Of a stretch of DNA of 64,000 nucleotides, positions 8,094 through 16,745 are shown in pieces. The notes below the pieces were generated by a model. That model saw only the letters and a program-made list of their open reading frames with translations, searched no databases and was not told the DNA's origin. The DNA is taken from contig CAWEVM010000031.1 in NCBI GenBank assembly GCA_963812505.1, positions 124,001 through 188,000 on the forward strand, read 5' to 3'. Numbering within the stretch: the stretch's first letter is position 1; each line of letters opens with the position of its first letter. A program made the translations under genes and the position numbers. The stretch is from JAMXLO01 sp963812505 (lineage in GTDB: Bacteria; Pseudomonadota; Alphaproteobacteria; Acetobacterales; Acetobacteraceae).

Positions 8094-9908
8094 TCAGTAC
8101 ACCCGCGCCTTCGGCGGGAACGTCGCGACCTCGTTGGTCAGCGTCCGCAGCTTCACCGGCCGATAGTCCAGCGCCACGTCACCGCGATCGTTGCACCGGG
8201 CCAGCGTGTGCTTCATCCAATTCACATCGTCGCGCTCCGGATAATCATCATGCGCATGCGCGCCGCGGCTTTCACGCCGCGCGTCAGCGCCCACCATGGT
8301 GGTCATCGCACAGCCCATCAGGTTTTGCAGCTCCAGCGCCTCCACCAGATCGCTGTTCCAGATCAGACTGCGATCCGATACTGACATGTCCTCCATGCCA
8401 TGCCACACCCGCTGCATTTCCTTTACACCGTCCGCCAGCATCGCGCTGTTGCGGAACACCGCGGCGTGGCTCTGCATCGTGCGCTGCATACCCAGCCGCA
8501 AATCAGCGACGCGCGTGCCGCCCTTCGCGTGGCGCGCCCGATCGAAGCGATCCAGCGAATACTCCCCCGCGCGTGGCGGAAGCGGCGGCTGGCTGGCATC
8601 GGGCTTTAGCGTATCGGCCGCAAGTTGCGCGGCGGCGCGTCCGAACACCACCAGATCGACCAGCGAATTGGTGCCCAGCCGGTTGGCGCCATGCACCGAG
8701 ACGCACGCTGCCTCACCCACCGCCATCAACCCATGCGCCACGGCATCAGGATCGTCGCGCGTCGGGCGCAGCACCTGGCCGTGATAGTTCGTCGGGATGC
8801 CGCCCATGTTATAGTGAACCGTCGGCAGTACCGGGATCGGCTCCTTGGTCACCTCGACACCAGCGAACACGCGCGCGGTCTCCGAGATGCCGGGCAGCCG
8901 CTCGTGCAGGATGTCGGCACCGAGATGCTCCAGATGCAGCATGATGTGGTCCTTGTTCGGACCGCAGCCGCGTCCCTCGGCGATCTCTATCGTCATCGAG
9001 CGTGACACCACGTCACGGCTGGCGAGATCCTTGGCACTCGGCGCGTAGCGCTCCATGAAGCGCTCGCCCTCGCTGTTGGTCAGATAGCCGCCCTCGCCGC
9101 GCGCGCCTTCGGTGATCAGGCAGCCGGCAGGGAAGATGCCGGTTGGATGGAACTGCACGAATTCCATGTCCTGACACGGCAGGCCGGCGCGCAGCACCAT
9201 GCCATTGCCGTCGCCGGTGCAGATATGGGCCGAGGTGCAAGAGAGGTAGGTGCGCCCGTAGCCGCCGGTGGCCAGCACCACCGACTGGGCGCGGAAGCGA
9301 TGGATGCTGCCATCCTCCAGACACCACGCGGTCACGCCGCGGCAGACGCCTTCCTGATCGATGATCAGATCGAGCGCGAAGTATTCGACAAAGAACTCCA
9401 CGTCGTGCTTCAGGCTTTGCTGATAGAGCGTATGCAGCAGAGCGTGGCCGGTGCGGTCTGCTGCGGCGCAGGCCCTGTCGGCTGGGGGCCCCTCGCCGAA
9501 TTTCGTCATGTGGCCGCCGAACGGACGCTGGTAAATCTTGCCGTCATCGGTGCGACTGAACGGCATGCCGAAATGCTCGAGCTCGTACACGGCGGGGATC
9601 GCCTCGCGGCACAGGTACTCGATCGCGTCCTGGTCGCCCAGCCAGTCCGACCCCTTCACGGTGTCGTACATATGCCAGCGCCAGTCATCCTCGCCCATGT
9701 TGCCCAGCGCGGCGCCGATGCCGCCCTGTGCCGCCACGGTGTGGCTGCGGGTCGGGAATACCTTGGTGATGCAGGCGGTCTTCAGACCGGCCGCACCCAT
9801 GCCGAAGGTTGCGCGCAGCCCTGAGCCGCCGGCGCCGACCACCACCACGTCATACGTATGATCGACGATGTTGTAGGCGCGCGACGAGGGCAGAGTGATC
9901 GCGTTCAT
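8094..9908 (-). CDS. sdhA: Succinate dehydrogenase flavoprotein subunit
   Basis: Catalytic subunit of complex II (604 aa), oxidising succinate to fumarate with covalently bound FAD. The Rossmann motif is VVVVGAGGSGLRA near 21-33, and the FAD-linking His56 lies in RSHTVAAQGGIGAAL. Active-site blocks HPTGIFPAG and EGARGEGGYL are intact, and the C-terminus (DYRPVKLRTL...TFPPKARVY) is canonical. It follows sdhD by 15 bases and precedes sdhB by one. Confidence 0.98.
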   Translation of the reverse strand: MNAITLPSSRAYNIVDHTYDVVVVGAGGSGLRATFGMGAAGLKTACITKVFPTRSHTVAAQGGIGAALGNMGEDDWRWHMYDTVKGSDWLGDQDAIEYLCREAIPAVYELEHFGMPFSRTDDGKIYQRPFGGHMTKFGEGPPADRACAAADRTGHALLHTLYQQSLKHDVEFFVEYFALDLIIDQEGVCRGVTAWCLEDGSIHRFRAQSVVLATGGYGRTYLSCTSAHICTGDGNGMVLRAGLPCQDMEFVQFHPTGIFPAGCLITEGARGEGGYLTNSEGERFMERYAPSAKDLASRDVVSRSMTIEIAEGRGCGPNKDHIMLHLEHLGADILHERLPGISETARVFAGVEVTKEPIPVLPTVHYNMGGIPTNYHGQVLRPTRDDPDAVAHGLMAVGEAACVSVHGANRLGTNSLVDLVVFGRAAAQLAADTLKPDASQPPLPPRAGEYSLDRFDRARHAKGGTRVADLRLGMQRTMQSHAAVFRNSAMLADGVKEMQRVWHGMEDMSVSDRSLIWNSDLVEALELQNLMGCAMTTMVGADARRESRGAHAHDDYPERDDVNWMKHTLARCNDRGDVALDYRPVKLRTLTNEVATFPPKARVY

Positions 9909-9923
9909 CGATGTCCTTTCCGC

Positions 9924-10319
9924 CTATAGGCCGAGCCGCAGCGTCGAGACGATGCAGGCCAGCGCCAGCAGCAGTGCGATGGCTTTCACCAGAAGGATCG
10001 AGCCAACCCGCAGCCAGTCCTGATGCACGTAGTCCTCGATCACCACCTGGAGGCCAGCCTGAAGGTGATGGAACGTGGCGATCACCAGCGCGAGCATCAA
10101 TACGATCGGAAGCGGACCAGCCATCCAGGAAACGACGTCGTCGCGGGTAGCACCGGTCATCCGCACCATGGCGCACAGGAACCACAGCGTGAGCGGCACC
10201 AGCGCGAGCGAGGTGAGCCGCTGGACCCACCAATGCGTGGCCCCCGCCCTGGCGGATCCAAGGCCGCGCGCACGGCCGAGTGGCGAGCGCATGATGTCGA
10301 TATGCGGTGCTTTCGCCAT
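9924..10319 (-). CDS. sdhD: Succinate dehydrogenase membrane anchor subunit
   Basis: A 131-aa protein with three transmembrane helices (about 26-47, 60-80 and 100-125). The FHHLQAGLQVVIEDYVH block carries the conserved His used as haem or quinone-site ligand in this subunit. The ATG at 10319 is preferred over the one 18 bases upstream because a GGTGAGG ribosome site, overlapping the sdhC stop, lies at proper distance before it. The order sdhC-sdhD-sdhA-sdhB is standard. Confidence 0.93.
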   Translation of the reverse strand: MAKAPHIDIMRSPLGRARGLGSARAGATHWWVQRLTSLALVPLTLWFLCAMVRMTGATRDDVVSWMAGPLPIVLMLALVIATFHHLQAGLQVVIEDYVHQDWLRVGSILLVKAIALLLALACIVSTLRLGL

Positions 10320-10327
10320 GGCGCGCC

Positions 10328-10762
10328 TCACCACCAAACCGCGAGGCCGATGATCCAGAGCAGCAGCGTCGCCACCACTGTGGCGATCACCACTGCCCAG
10401 GCCGATCGCTCATACCAGGGTTGTTCGAAGCCGTAGCCTGCGTCCCAAACCAGATGGCGGATGCCGGCGAAGAAATGGAAAAACAGCGCCAGTGTCCAAC
10501 CGAACAGCAGCAGCATGCCGATCGGAGTGGCGAGGAACCACTGCACGAACGCGAACGCGCCATCCGAGACAGCGGCGGCGACCAGCCACCACGTCAGCAG
10601 CAGCGTGCCGATACCGAGCCCCACGCCGGTGACCCGATGCAGGATGGAGAGTGCCATGCTGATCGGCCAACGATAGACCTGGAGGTGGGGGGAAAGGGGG
10701 CGGCGGATGAGCCTGCCGTCCGAGTTGCGCGCCACCATCAGCGCGTCGCGTACGTCTCGCAA
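10328..10762 (-). CDS. sdhC: Succinate dehydrogenase cytochrome b556 subunit
   Basis: SdhC anchor subunit with family blocks RPLSPHLQVYRW and SILHRVTGVGLG, three transmembrane helices and the haem-ligand region HFFAGIRHLVWD. Start choice: the TTG at 10762 has GGAG seven bases upstream and gives the family-like opening LRDVRDALMVARNSDG; an ATG at 10738 and an in-frame codon at 10801 are alternatives. First gene of the operon, head to head with the MNT gene. The two frames nearly touch, so the sdh promoter must lie under the start of the MNT reading frame. Confidence 0.92.
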   Translation of the reverse strand: MRDVRDALMVARNSDGRLIRRPLSPHLQVYRWPISMALSILHRVTGVGLGIGTLLLTWWLVAAAVSDGAFAFVQWFLATPIGMLLLFGWTLALFFHFFAGIRHLVWDAGYGFEQPWYERSAWAVVIATVVATLLLWIIGLAVWW

Positions 10763-11202
10763 TGGATCGCTCCATCCTGTCGGCCCGCCGACTGGCCCCA
10801 AGCCGTTACAATTGCTTACGCTTTCGGGGGAGCAGGGTCAACGCGGGCGCCCGGCACGAGAAATCCAGCCGCCCGGGCAGTTCTCCGAATGCGGAGCGTA
10901 AGGCGGCCGAGGCCGAGCGCCGTCAGAGTGCGGTCGACGCGATGCGCCCGGTATTGGCGGCGTATGCACGCGAGCATGGCGGGCGGTTCCTGCTGTTCGG
11001 TTCCGCAGCACGCGGCCAGATGCGGTTCGATAGCGATGTCGACATCCTCGCGGACTTTCCGCCTGACGCTCTGGACGACGCCTGGAACTTTGCCGAGCGC
11101 GCCTGCTGGGACCGGCACCTGGAGCCGGACATTACGCCATTGTCCTGGTGCAAGGGGCGTTTTCGCGATCGGGTGACACCTGACCTTCTGGTGGTCGCGT
11201 AA
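10762..11202 (+). CDS. MNT-type nucleotidyltransferase (putative antitoxin of a HEPN/MNT pair)
   Basis: Minimal nucleotidyltransferase of the MntA/MNT type. The core reads FLLFGSAARGQMRFDSDVDI, which fits the GSx10DxD motif for metal and nucleotide. Relatives modify and neutralise a HEPN ribonuclease encoded just downstream. The recognisable domain starts about residue 40 (NAERKAAEAERR). The only in-frame ATG is at 10762, on top of the divergent sdhC start, and the added ~38 residues are not family-like, so the true start is unclear and may have been lost. The expected HEPN partner begins at the stop codon and is broken (next entry). Confidence 0.7.
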   Translation: MDRSILSARRLAPSRYNCLRFRGSRVNAGARHEKSSRPGSSPNAERKAAEAERRQSAVDAMRPVLAAYAREHGGRFLLFGSAARGQMRFDSDVDILADFPPDALDDAWNFAERACWDRHLEPDITPLSWCKGRFRDRVTPDLLVVA

Positions 11203-11634
11203 GCGACCAGCGCTGGTCTGACATCGAGACGGACGCCGCAGCTTCAGTGGACCATTTCTCCAGGGCCATCCTGATTTATCGCGAGTCGGGTCTGCACGAT
11301 GACACAATGGACGGCTACGTCCGGCGATGCTGGCCGGCCACACCTCGCTCGAGAAAGCGCTGCTGCGCATTCTGGAGATCCAGCGGGAAGAGGCGCCGGT
11401 CGACAGGCAATGGCATGCTGATCTGATCCAGCGCGCGAGACGCGCTGCCGACAATCGTCCCGTCATATTGCCCGCCATATTGGCCCACGCCGCTGACCGC
11501 ACCCGAAAATTCCGTCACGTCGCGGTGCGCGCCTACGACAACTTCGATCCGGACGACGCGTACGGGCAGCGGAGAAAGTCGCCGCCGGCCTCGTCAATGC
11601 TGTCGCGGCGTATCGGCGCGCGATCGACCCTTAG
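11193..11634 (+). pseudogene. Frameshifted HEPN-like partner of the MNT gene
   Basis: Three reading frames together rebuild one HEPN-like protein. Frame A from 11193 gives SDQRWSDIETDAAASVDHFS and RAILIYRESGLHDDTMDGYV to about 11322. Frame B from 11327 gives MLAGHTSLEKALLRILEIQ, then QWHADLIQRARRA, ADRTRKFRHVAVRAYDNFDP to about 11568. Frame C gives EKVAAGLVNAVAAYRRAIDP and a TAG at 11632-11634. The R-x4-6-H-type end of HEPN proteins would be the RHVAVRAY region. There are at least two frameshifts and a small loss near 11322. The expected start beside the MNT stop reads GTA AGC rather than GTG AGC, so initiation also seems lost. The MNT core next to it is intact. Confidence 0.75.
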
Positions 11635-11638
11635 CCGA

Positions 11639-12667
11639 TCACGCCGCCTTCGCCAGCATCCGCTGCGCGATCAGCGTCTCGGCAATCTGCACCGCGTTCA
11701 GCGCAGCACCCTTGCGCAGGTTGTCCGACACGCACCAGAACGACAGCCCGTTCGCCACCGTCGGGTCCTTACGGATGCGGCTGACATAAACGGCGTCCTC
11801 GCCGGCGCATTCGAGTGGGGTGACGTAGCCGCCATCCTCGCGCACATCTACCACCTCGACACCCGGTGCCTCGCGCAACGCCGCACGCGCCTCGCCCGCT
11901 GTCACCGTGTTCTCGAACTCCACGTTCACCGCCTCGCCGTGACCGATGAACACCGGCACACGTACGCACGTTGCGTGCACCGCGATATGCGGGTCGAGGA
12001 TCTTCTTGGTCTCGACCACCATCTTCCATTCCTCCTTGGTCGAGCCGTCGTCGAGGAACTTGTCGATGTGCGGGATGCAGTTGAAGGCGATCTCCTTGGT
12101 GAATTGCTCCGGATTCTCGTGCTCGTGCACGAACACCTTGCGCGTGTGGGCATAGAGCTCGTCCATCCCCTCCTTGCCCGCCCCGGAGACGGACTGGTAG
12201 GTCGCCACCACCACGCGCTTGATTCTGAACTGGTCGTGCAGCGGCTTCAGCGCCACCACCATCTGAATGGTGGAGCAGTTCGGATTGGCGATGATGTTGC
12301 GCTTGCCGTAGTTGCGGAGCGCCTCGGGGTTCACCTCGGGCACCACCAGCGGGACGTCCGGGTCCATGCGGAACTGGCTGGTGTTGTCGATCACCACACA
12401 GCCCGCGGCGGCGGCGCGCGGTGCATGCACCGCTGAGACCGAAGCTCCCGGCGAGAACAGCCCGAGGTCCCAGCCGTGGAAGTCGAAGGTCTCCAGGTTG
12501 CGCACCTTGAGCACCTGCTTCTCGCCAAAGGAGATTTCCTGCCCGGTCGACCGGCCCGAGGCCAGCGCGGCCACCTCGTCCACCGGAAACCCCCGCTCGG
12601 CCAACGTCTTCAGCATTTCACGCCCGACCGCCCCGGTGGCGCCGACGACAGCGACCCTGTAGCCCAT
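11639..12667 (-). CDS. asd: Aspartate-semialdehyde dehydrogenase
   Basis: Reduces aspartyl-phosphate to aspartate semialdehyde for lysine/diaminopimelate, threonine and methionine synthesis. 342 aa. The NADP-binding loop is VGATGAVGREML at 8-19; catalytic Cys131 lies in NPNCSTIQM; YQSVSGAGKEGMDEL and a late HGEAVNVEFE follow as in the family. The ATG at 12667 has GAGGAG at good spacing; a TTG 15 bases upstream is less likely. It is convergent with the broken HEPN gene (gap of 4 bases) and divergent from poxB. Confidence 0.96.
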   Translation of the reverse strand: MGYRVAVVGATGAVGREMLKTLAERGFPVDEVAALASGRSTGQEISFGEKQVLKVRNLETFDFHGWDLGLFSPGASVSAVHAPRAAAAGCVVIDNTSQFRMDPDVPLVVPEVNPEALRNYGKRNIIANPNCSTIQMVVALKPLHDQFRIKRVVVATYQSVSGAGKEGMDELYAHTRKVFVHEHENPEQFTKEIAFNCIPHIDKFLDDGSTKEEWKMVVETKKILDPHIAVHATCVRVPVFIGHGEAVNVEFENTVTAGEARAALREAPGVEVVDVREDGGYVTPLECAGEDAVYVSRIRKDPTVANGLSFWCVSDNLRKGAALNAVQIAETLIAQRMLAKAA

Positions 12668-12808
12668 CCGAGTACTCCTCAAGCGCTCGCGAGGAGTTCA
12701 GTTAGCGATCACCCGGCGCGGAGGCAAGGTTTCCGTCCCGCCTTCTTCCGCGGCCTTTCCAGGTCGCGGACAAGCGATGCTTCATCAGACTGAAGGAGCC
12801 GGCACCAC

Positions 12809-14536
12809 ATGGCCACCACCGTAGCCGATCAGATGGTCGAAACCCTCGCCGCTGCTGGCGTCGAACGGATCTACGGGATCGTCGGCGACAGCCTGAACGG
12901 CTTCACTGACTCGCTGCGCCGGCAGGGGAGCATCAAGTGGCTGCACGTCCGGCACGAGGAGGTGGCGGCATTCGCCGCTGGTGCGGATGCTCACCTCACC
13001 GGCAAGCTGGCGGTGTGTGCCGGCAGTTGCGGACCGGGCAACCTGCACATGATCAACGGTCTGTTCGACTGTCAGCGCTCGCGGGTGCCGGTCGTTGCCC
13101 TGGCCGCGCAAATCCCTTCGGCCGAGTTGGGATCAGGCTATTTCCAGGAGACGCATCCCGAGAACCTGTTCCGCGAATGCAGCTCGTTCTGCGAACTGGT
13201 GACCAGCGCGGAGCAGATGCCGCGCGCCCTCGAGATGGCCATTCGCCACGCCGTATCGCAGCGTGCGGTCGCAGTGATTGTGATCCCCGGCGACGTCGCG
13301 TTGCGGCAGGCCATTCGGGCACCCGCGCCAAAGCCGGAAGGGCTGCGACCTGAACGCCCGGTGGTTGTGCCAACCTCCCAGGCGATCGCGCAGTTGGCCG
13401 CATGGTTGAGCAAGGCAAGCAAGGTCACGCTGCTATGTGGCTCCGGCTGTCAGGGAGCGCACCGCCAGATAGTGGCATTGGCCGAGGCGGTGAAGGCGCC
13501 AATCGTGCACGCACTGCGGGGCAAGGAGCATGTCGAGTGGGACAACCCGTACGACGTCGGCATGACCGGATTGATAGGCTTCTCCTCGGGTTATCATGCG
13601 ATGCACGCCTGCGACACGCTGCTCATGCTCGGCACAGACTTCCCTTACCGGCAGTTCTATCCCGACAATGCGCGAATCGCGCAGATCGACATCAGGGGCG
13701 AGAACATCGGGCGGCGCGTTCCGGTGGACCTTGGTCTGATCGGCGACATCGGCGCGACGCTGGATGCGCTGCTGCCGCAGCTTGCGCCAAAGGCCGACCG
13801 TGTGCATCTGGACGCCGCGACCGCGAATTATCGCGATGCACGCAAAGGCTTGGATGAGTTGGCGACCGGCCGGAAGGGCGGCCTGCTGCACCCGCAGCAC
13901 ATCGCGCGCGTACTGAGCGAGCTCGCGTCCGATGATGCGATCTTCACCTGCGACGTCGGGCTGCCGACGGTCTGGGCCGCGCGCTATCTCGCGATGAACG
14001 GCAGGCGCCGGCTGCTCGGCTCGTTCTGGCACGGCTCGATGGCGAACGCGATGCCGCACGCCATCGGCGCACAGGCGGCCTATCCAGGGCGGCAGGTGAT
14101 CTCGCTCTCAGGCGACGGCGGTTTCACCATGCTGATGGGTGATCTGCTCAGCCTGAAACAGCTCGATCTGCCGGCGAAGATCGTGGTGTTCAACAACGGT
14201 GCGCTGGGCTTCATCGAGCTGGAGCAGAAATCGACCGGTTTCATCAACACCGGCACGGAACTCGAGAACCCGAATTTCGCGATGATGGCGGAAGCGGTCG
14301 GCATCAAGGGTATCCGCATCGAAGATCCGTCGGACGTCGAGGGCCGGCTGGCCGAGGCACTTGCGCATCCGGGACCGGTCGTGGTGGACGCCGTGGTGAG
14401 CCGGAACGAGTTGGCGATGCCGCCGAAGATCACCGCGGAGATGGCGAAGGGGTTCACACTCTACATGGTGCGCGCAGTGCTCAACGGCCGACTCGACGAG
14501 CTGATCGATCTCGCGTTGGCGAATGTACGCCGCTAG
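12809..14536 (+). CDS. poxB: Thiamine-pyrophosphate enzyme, pyruvate dehydrogenase (quinone)-like
   Basis: 575 aa, the length of PoxB-type pyruvate:quinone oxidoreductases that turn pyruvate into acetate and CO2 at the membrane. The N-terminal TPP domain has YGIVGDSLNGF and the activating Glu in RHEEVAAF; the central domain is FAD-binding-like (GSGCQGAHRQI); the C-terminal TPP motif GDGGFTM...NNGALGFI (about 432-460) completes the site. AAGGAG sits 10 bases before the ATG. Divergent from asd. Acetolactate synthase is less likely given the overall PoxB-like blocks and the C-terminal tail. Confidence 0.88.
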   Translation: MATTVADQMVETLAAAGVERIYGIVGDSLNGFTDSLRRQGSIKWLHVRHEEVAAFAAGADAHLTGKLAVCAGSCGPGNLHMINGLFDCQRSRVPVVALAAQIPSAELGSGYFQETHPENLFRECSSFCELVTSAEQMPRALEMAIRHAVSQRAVAVIVIPGDVALRQAIRAPAPKPEGLRPERPVVVPTSQAIAQLAAWLSKASKVTLLCGSGCQGAHRQIVALAEAVKAPIVHALRGKEHVEWDNPYDVGMTGLIGFSSGYHAMHACDTLLMLGTDFPYRQFYPDNARIAQIDIRGENIGRRVPVDLGLIGDIGATLDALLPQLAPKADRVHLDAATANYRDARKGLDELATGRKGGLLHPQHIARVLSELASDDAIFTCDVGLPTVWAARYLAMNGRRRLLGSFWHGSMANAMPHAIGAQAAYPGRQVISLSGDGGFTMLMGDLLSLKQLDLPAKIVVFNNGALGFIELEQKSTGFINTGTELENPNFAMMAEAVGIKGIRIEDPSDVEGRLAEALAHPGPVVVDAVVSRNELAMPPKITAEMAKGFTLYMVRAVLNGRLDELIDLALANVRR

Positions 14537-14547
14537 TCCAGCGCGCT

Positions 14548-14630
14548 GTCATAGCGAGGGGGGCAGCGACGAAGCAATCCAGCCAAGCGTCGCAGATCGA
14601 TTGCTTCGTCGCTCCCGTTACTCGCAACGA
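14548..14630. repeat. Palindromic intergenic element between convergent poxB and fhs
   Basis: A perfect 15-base inverted repeat (AGCGACGAAGCAATC at 14565-14579, its complement at 14599-14613) with a 19-base spacer, framed by imperfect outer arms (GTCATAGCGAG and CTCGCAACGAC). It resembles the dispersed 'gattgcttcgtcg' palindromes common in many GC-rich genomes. It lies between two converging genes, so its transcript would fold on either strand and may act as a bidirectional terminator; there is no U-run to support a classical terminator. Confidence 0.7.
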
Positions 14631-14656
14631 CATGGTCGTATGGCAAGCGCCGTTAG

Positions 14657-16327
14657 CTAGAACAGCCCTTCGATCTCGCCGTCGTCGCGCAGATGGATCG
14701 CCTCGGCCGAGGGCACGCGCGGCAGGCCCGGCATCGTCATGATCTCGCCGCAGATCGCCACCACGAAGCCGGCACCGGCGGACAGGCGCACCTCACGCAC
14801 CGGCAGAGTGAAGCCCTCCGGCGCGCCCATCACCGTCGGATCCGACGTGAAGCTGTACTGCGTCTTGGCGATGCACACCGGCACATGGCCGAAGCCCGCC
14901 TTCTCGAAACCCTCCAGCCGTCGCGCCACCGCATCGGGCACGGCAATATCCGCTGCGCGGTAGATGCTCTGCGCGATCGTGCGGATCTTGTCGGCGAGCT
15001 TCATACCCTCGGGATACAGCGGCGCGGGCTTTGCCTCGCCCAGCGTGATCTTCTGCTGCACCGCTCGGGCCAGCGCCTCGGCACCCGCGCTGCCATCACC
15101 CCAGTGGGTGCAGGAGATCGCCTCCACACCGCACTTCGCCATCGCATCGCGGATCACCGAGAATTCCGCCTCGGTGTCAGAGGTGAAGTGATTGACGCCT
15201 ACCACCACCGGCAGCCCGAACTTGCCCAGATTCTCCACGTGCCGCGCGAGGTTCGCCACACCACGCCGCACCGCCTCTACATTCTCCGTGCCCAGCGCAT
15301 TGCGCGCCACGCCGCCGTGCATCTTCAGCGCACGCACCGTAGCCACCACCACCGCGCAGGATGGCTTCAGGCCGGCCGAGCGGCACTTGATGTCGATGAA
15401 CTTCTCCGCACCGAGGTCGGCGCCGAAGCCGGCCTCGGTTACCACCACGTCGGCCAGCTTCAGGCCAAGCCGCGTCGCCATCACCGAGTTGCAGCCGTGC
15501 GCGATATTGGCGAACGGACCGCCATGCACGAAGGCCGGAGAACCTTCCAGCGTCTGCACCAGATTGGGCGCCAGCGCGTCCTTCAACAACACGGCCATCG
15601 CGCCGTCGGCCTTCAGGTCCTTCGCCGTCACCGCTGTTCCGTCGCGCTTCTGCGCCACGATCATCCGCCCCAGTCGCTCCTGAAGTTCGTCCAGATTGCG
15701 CGACAGGCAGAACACCGCCATCACCTCGGAGGCCACCGAGATGTCGAAGCCATCCTCGCGCGGAAAGCCGTTCGCGACGCCGCCAAGGCTGTTCACGATG
15801 CTGCGCAGCGCGCGGTCGTTCATGTCGAGGCAGCGTCGCCACGACACACGCCGCGCATCAATGCCGAGCGAATTGCCCCAATAGATGTGGTTGTCGACCA
15901 TCGCGGCCAGCAGATTGTTGGCCGATGTGATCGCGTGGAAGTCGCCGGTGAAGTGAAGGTTGATCTGGTCCATCGGAACGACCTGCGAGTAGCCGCCGCC
16001 AGCGGCGCCGCCCTTCATGCCGAAACTCGGGCCCAGCGACGGCTCGCGCAGACAGATCACTGCGCGCGAGCCGATACGGTTCAGCGCATCGCCCAGGCCG
16101 ACGGTCGTCGTGGTCTTGCCCTCGCCCGCCGGCGTGGGACTGATGCCGGTCACCAACACCAGTGCGCCGTCCGGCCGGTCCTCCAGAGCCTTCACGTAAT
16201 CGAGGCCGATCTTCGCCTTGTGGCGTCCATAGGGTTCCAATGCGTCGTCGGGAATGTTCAGCTTTGCGGCGATCTCCGCGATCGGGCGCAGCTTGGTTTC
16301 GCGGGCGATCTCCAGGTCGCTTTTCAT
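14657..16327 (-). CDS. fhs: Formate-tetrahydrofolate ligase
   Basis: 556-aa ATP-dependent ligase making 10-formyl-THF from formate and THF. The phosphate loop is SPTPAGEGKTTTTVGL (63-78); PSLGPSFGMKGGAAGGGYSQ, EAGFGADLGAEKF and the C-terminal TMPGLPRVP block are all family-specific. Length is typical. The ATG at 16327 overlaps the stop of the upstream small gene by 4 bases, and GAGGGA is close upstream. Confidence 0.97.
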   Translation of the reverse strand: MKSDLEIARETKLRPIAEIAAKLNIPDDALEPYGRHKAKIGLDYVKALEDRPDGALVLVTGISPTPAGEGKTTTTVGLGDALNRIGSRAVICLREPSLGPSFGMKGGAAGGGYSQVVPMDQINLHFTGDFHAITSANNLLAAMVDNHIYWGNSLGIDARRVSWRRCLDMNDRALRSIVNSLGGVANGFPREDGFDISVASEVMAVFCLSRNLDELQERLGRMIVAQKRDGTAVTAKDLKADGAMAVLLKDALAPNLVQTLEGSPAFVHGGPFANIAHGCNSVMATRLGLKLADVVVTEAGFGADLGAEKFIDIKCRSAGLKPSCAVVVATVRALKMHGGVARNALGTENVEAVRRGVANLARHVENLGKFGLPVVVGVNHFTSDTEAEFSVIRDAMAKCGVEAISCTHWGDGSAGAEALARAVQQKITLGEAKPAPLYPEGMKLADKIRTIAQSIYRAADIAVPDAVARRLEGFEKAGFGHVPVCIAKTQYSFTSDPTVMGAPEGFTLPVREVRLSAGAGFVVAICGEIMTMPGLPRVPSAEAIHLRDDGEIEGLF

Positions 16328-16668
16328 TGTCTCGGATCCCTCAGGCTATCTTGCGCATCACGGTGTGCGACCGGTTGGTCGTGTGAGGGACGGATCTTCG
16401 GCGCCCAGTCGCCGATCTCCGACGCCTTGAGCCAGGCGGGGCTCTCCATCACGTTGGCCGCATCCATCTCGTAGAGCGCGAGGTAGCGCGCCATGCCGTC
16501 CTTGTTGGTCTTCTCCAGCACGTAGCGCGTGCAGCCGCGCACGCCGGGAACCTTCATGATCTCCGGCACGTGCTCGGTATCGTAGATACGGTTGAAATCC
16601 GCCTCGTGTTCGGCGGGAATATCCATCTGCACCATGTAGATGTATGGCGCGCGTGTGGCGTCCGGCAT
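16324..16668 (-). CDS. Small dimeric alpha/beta-barrel-type protein, C-terminus apparently frameshifted
   Basis: A 114-aa protein with the look of ABM/EthD-like ferredoxin-fold proteins: YIYMVQMDIPAEHEADFNRI, then YDTEHVPEIMKVPGVRGCTR and RYLALYEMD. Function unknown. After WAPKIRP the frame reads into an unlike tail and ends by ATGA overlap with fhs. One base out of frame, the same DNA gives PHTTNRSHTVMRKIA and a stop at 16341-16343, followed by a normal spacer and ribosome site for fhs. That alternative looks like the ancestral end, so a one-base change near 16390 is likely. The core domain should still be made. Confidence 0.65.
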   Translation of the reverse strand: MPDATRAPYIYMVQMDIPAEHEADFNRIYDTEHVPEIMKVPGVRGCTRYVLEKTNKDGMARYLALYEMDAANVMESPAWLKASEIGDWAPKIRPSHDQPVAHRDAQDSLRDPRQ

Positions 16669-16745
16669 CTGTCCTGTCTCCTCCGTCCCCGTTCAGTCCC
16701 CGGGGAAGGAAGCCTGCCGCCTCTCAGGCGCCGTCGCAAGCAGGC

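Noticed and set aside
11327..12436. Long plus-strand frame starting with HEPN-like residues
   Set aside because: Only its first ~80 codons are HEPN-like; the remainder is antisense to asd. It was split and assigned to the broken HEPN gene.
14693..16474. 593-codon open frame on the plus strand
   Set aside because: It is antisense to fhs, whose motifs are complete; the codons read as Arg/His-rich nonsense.
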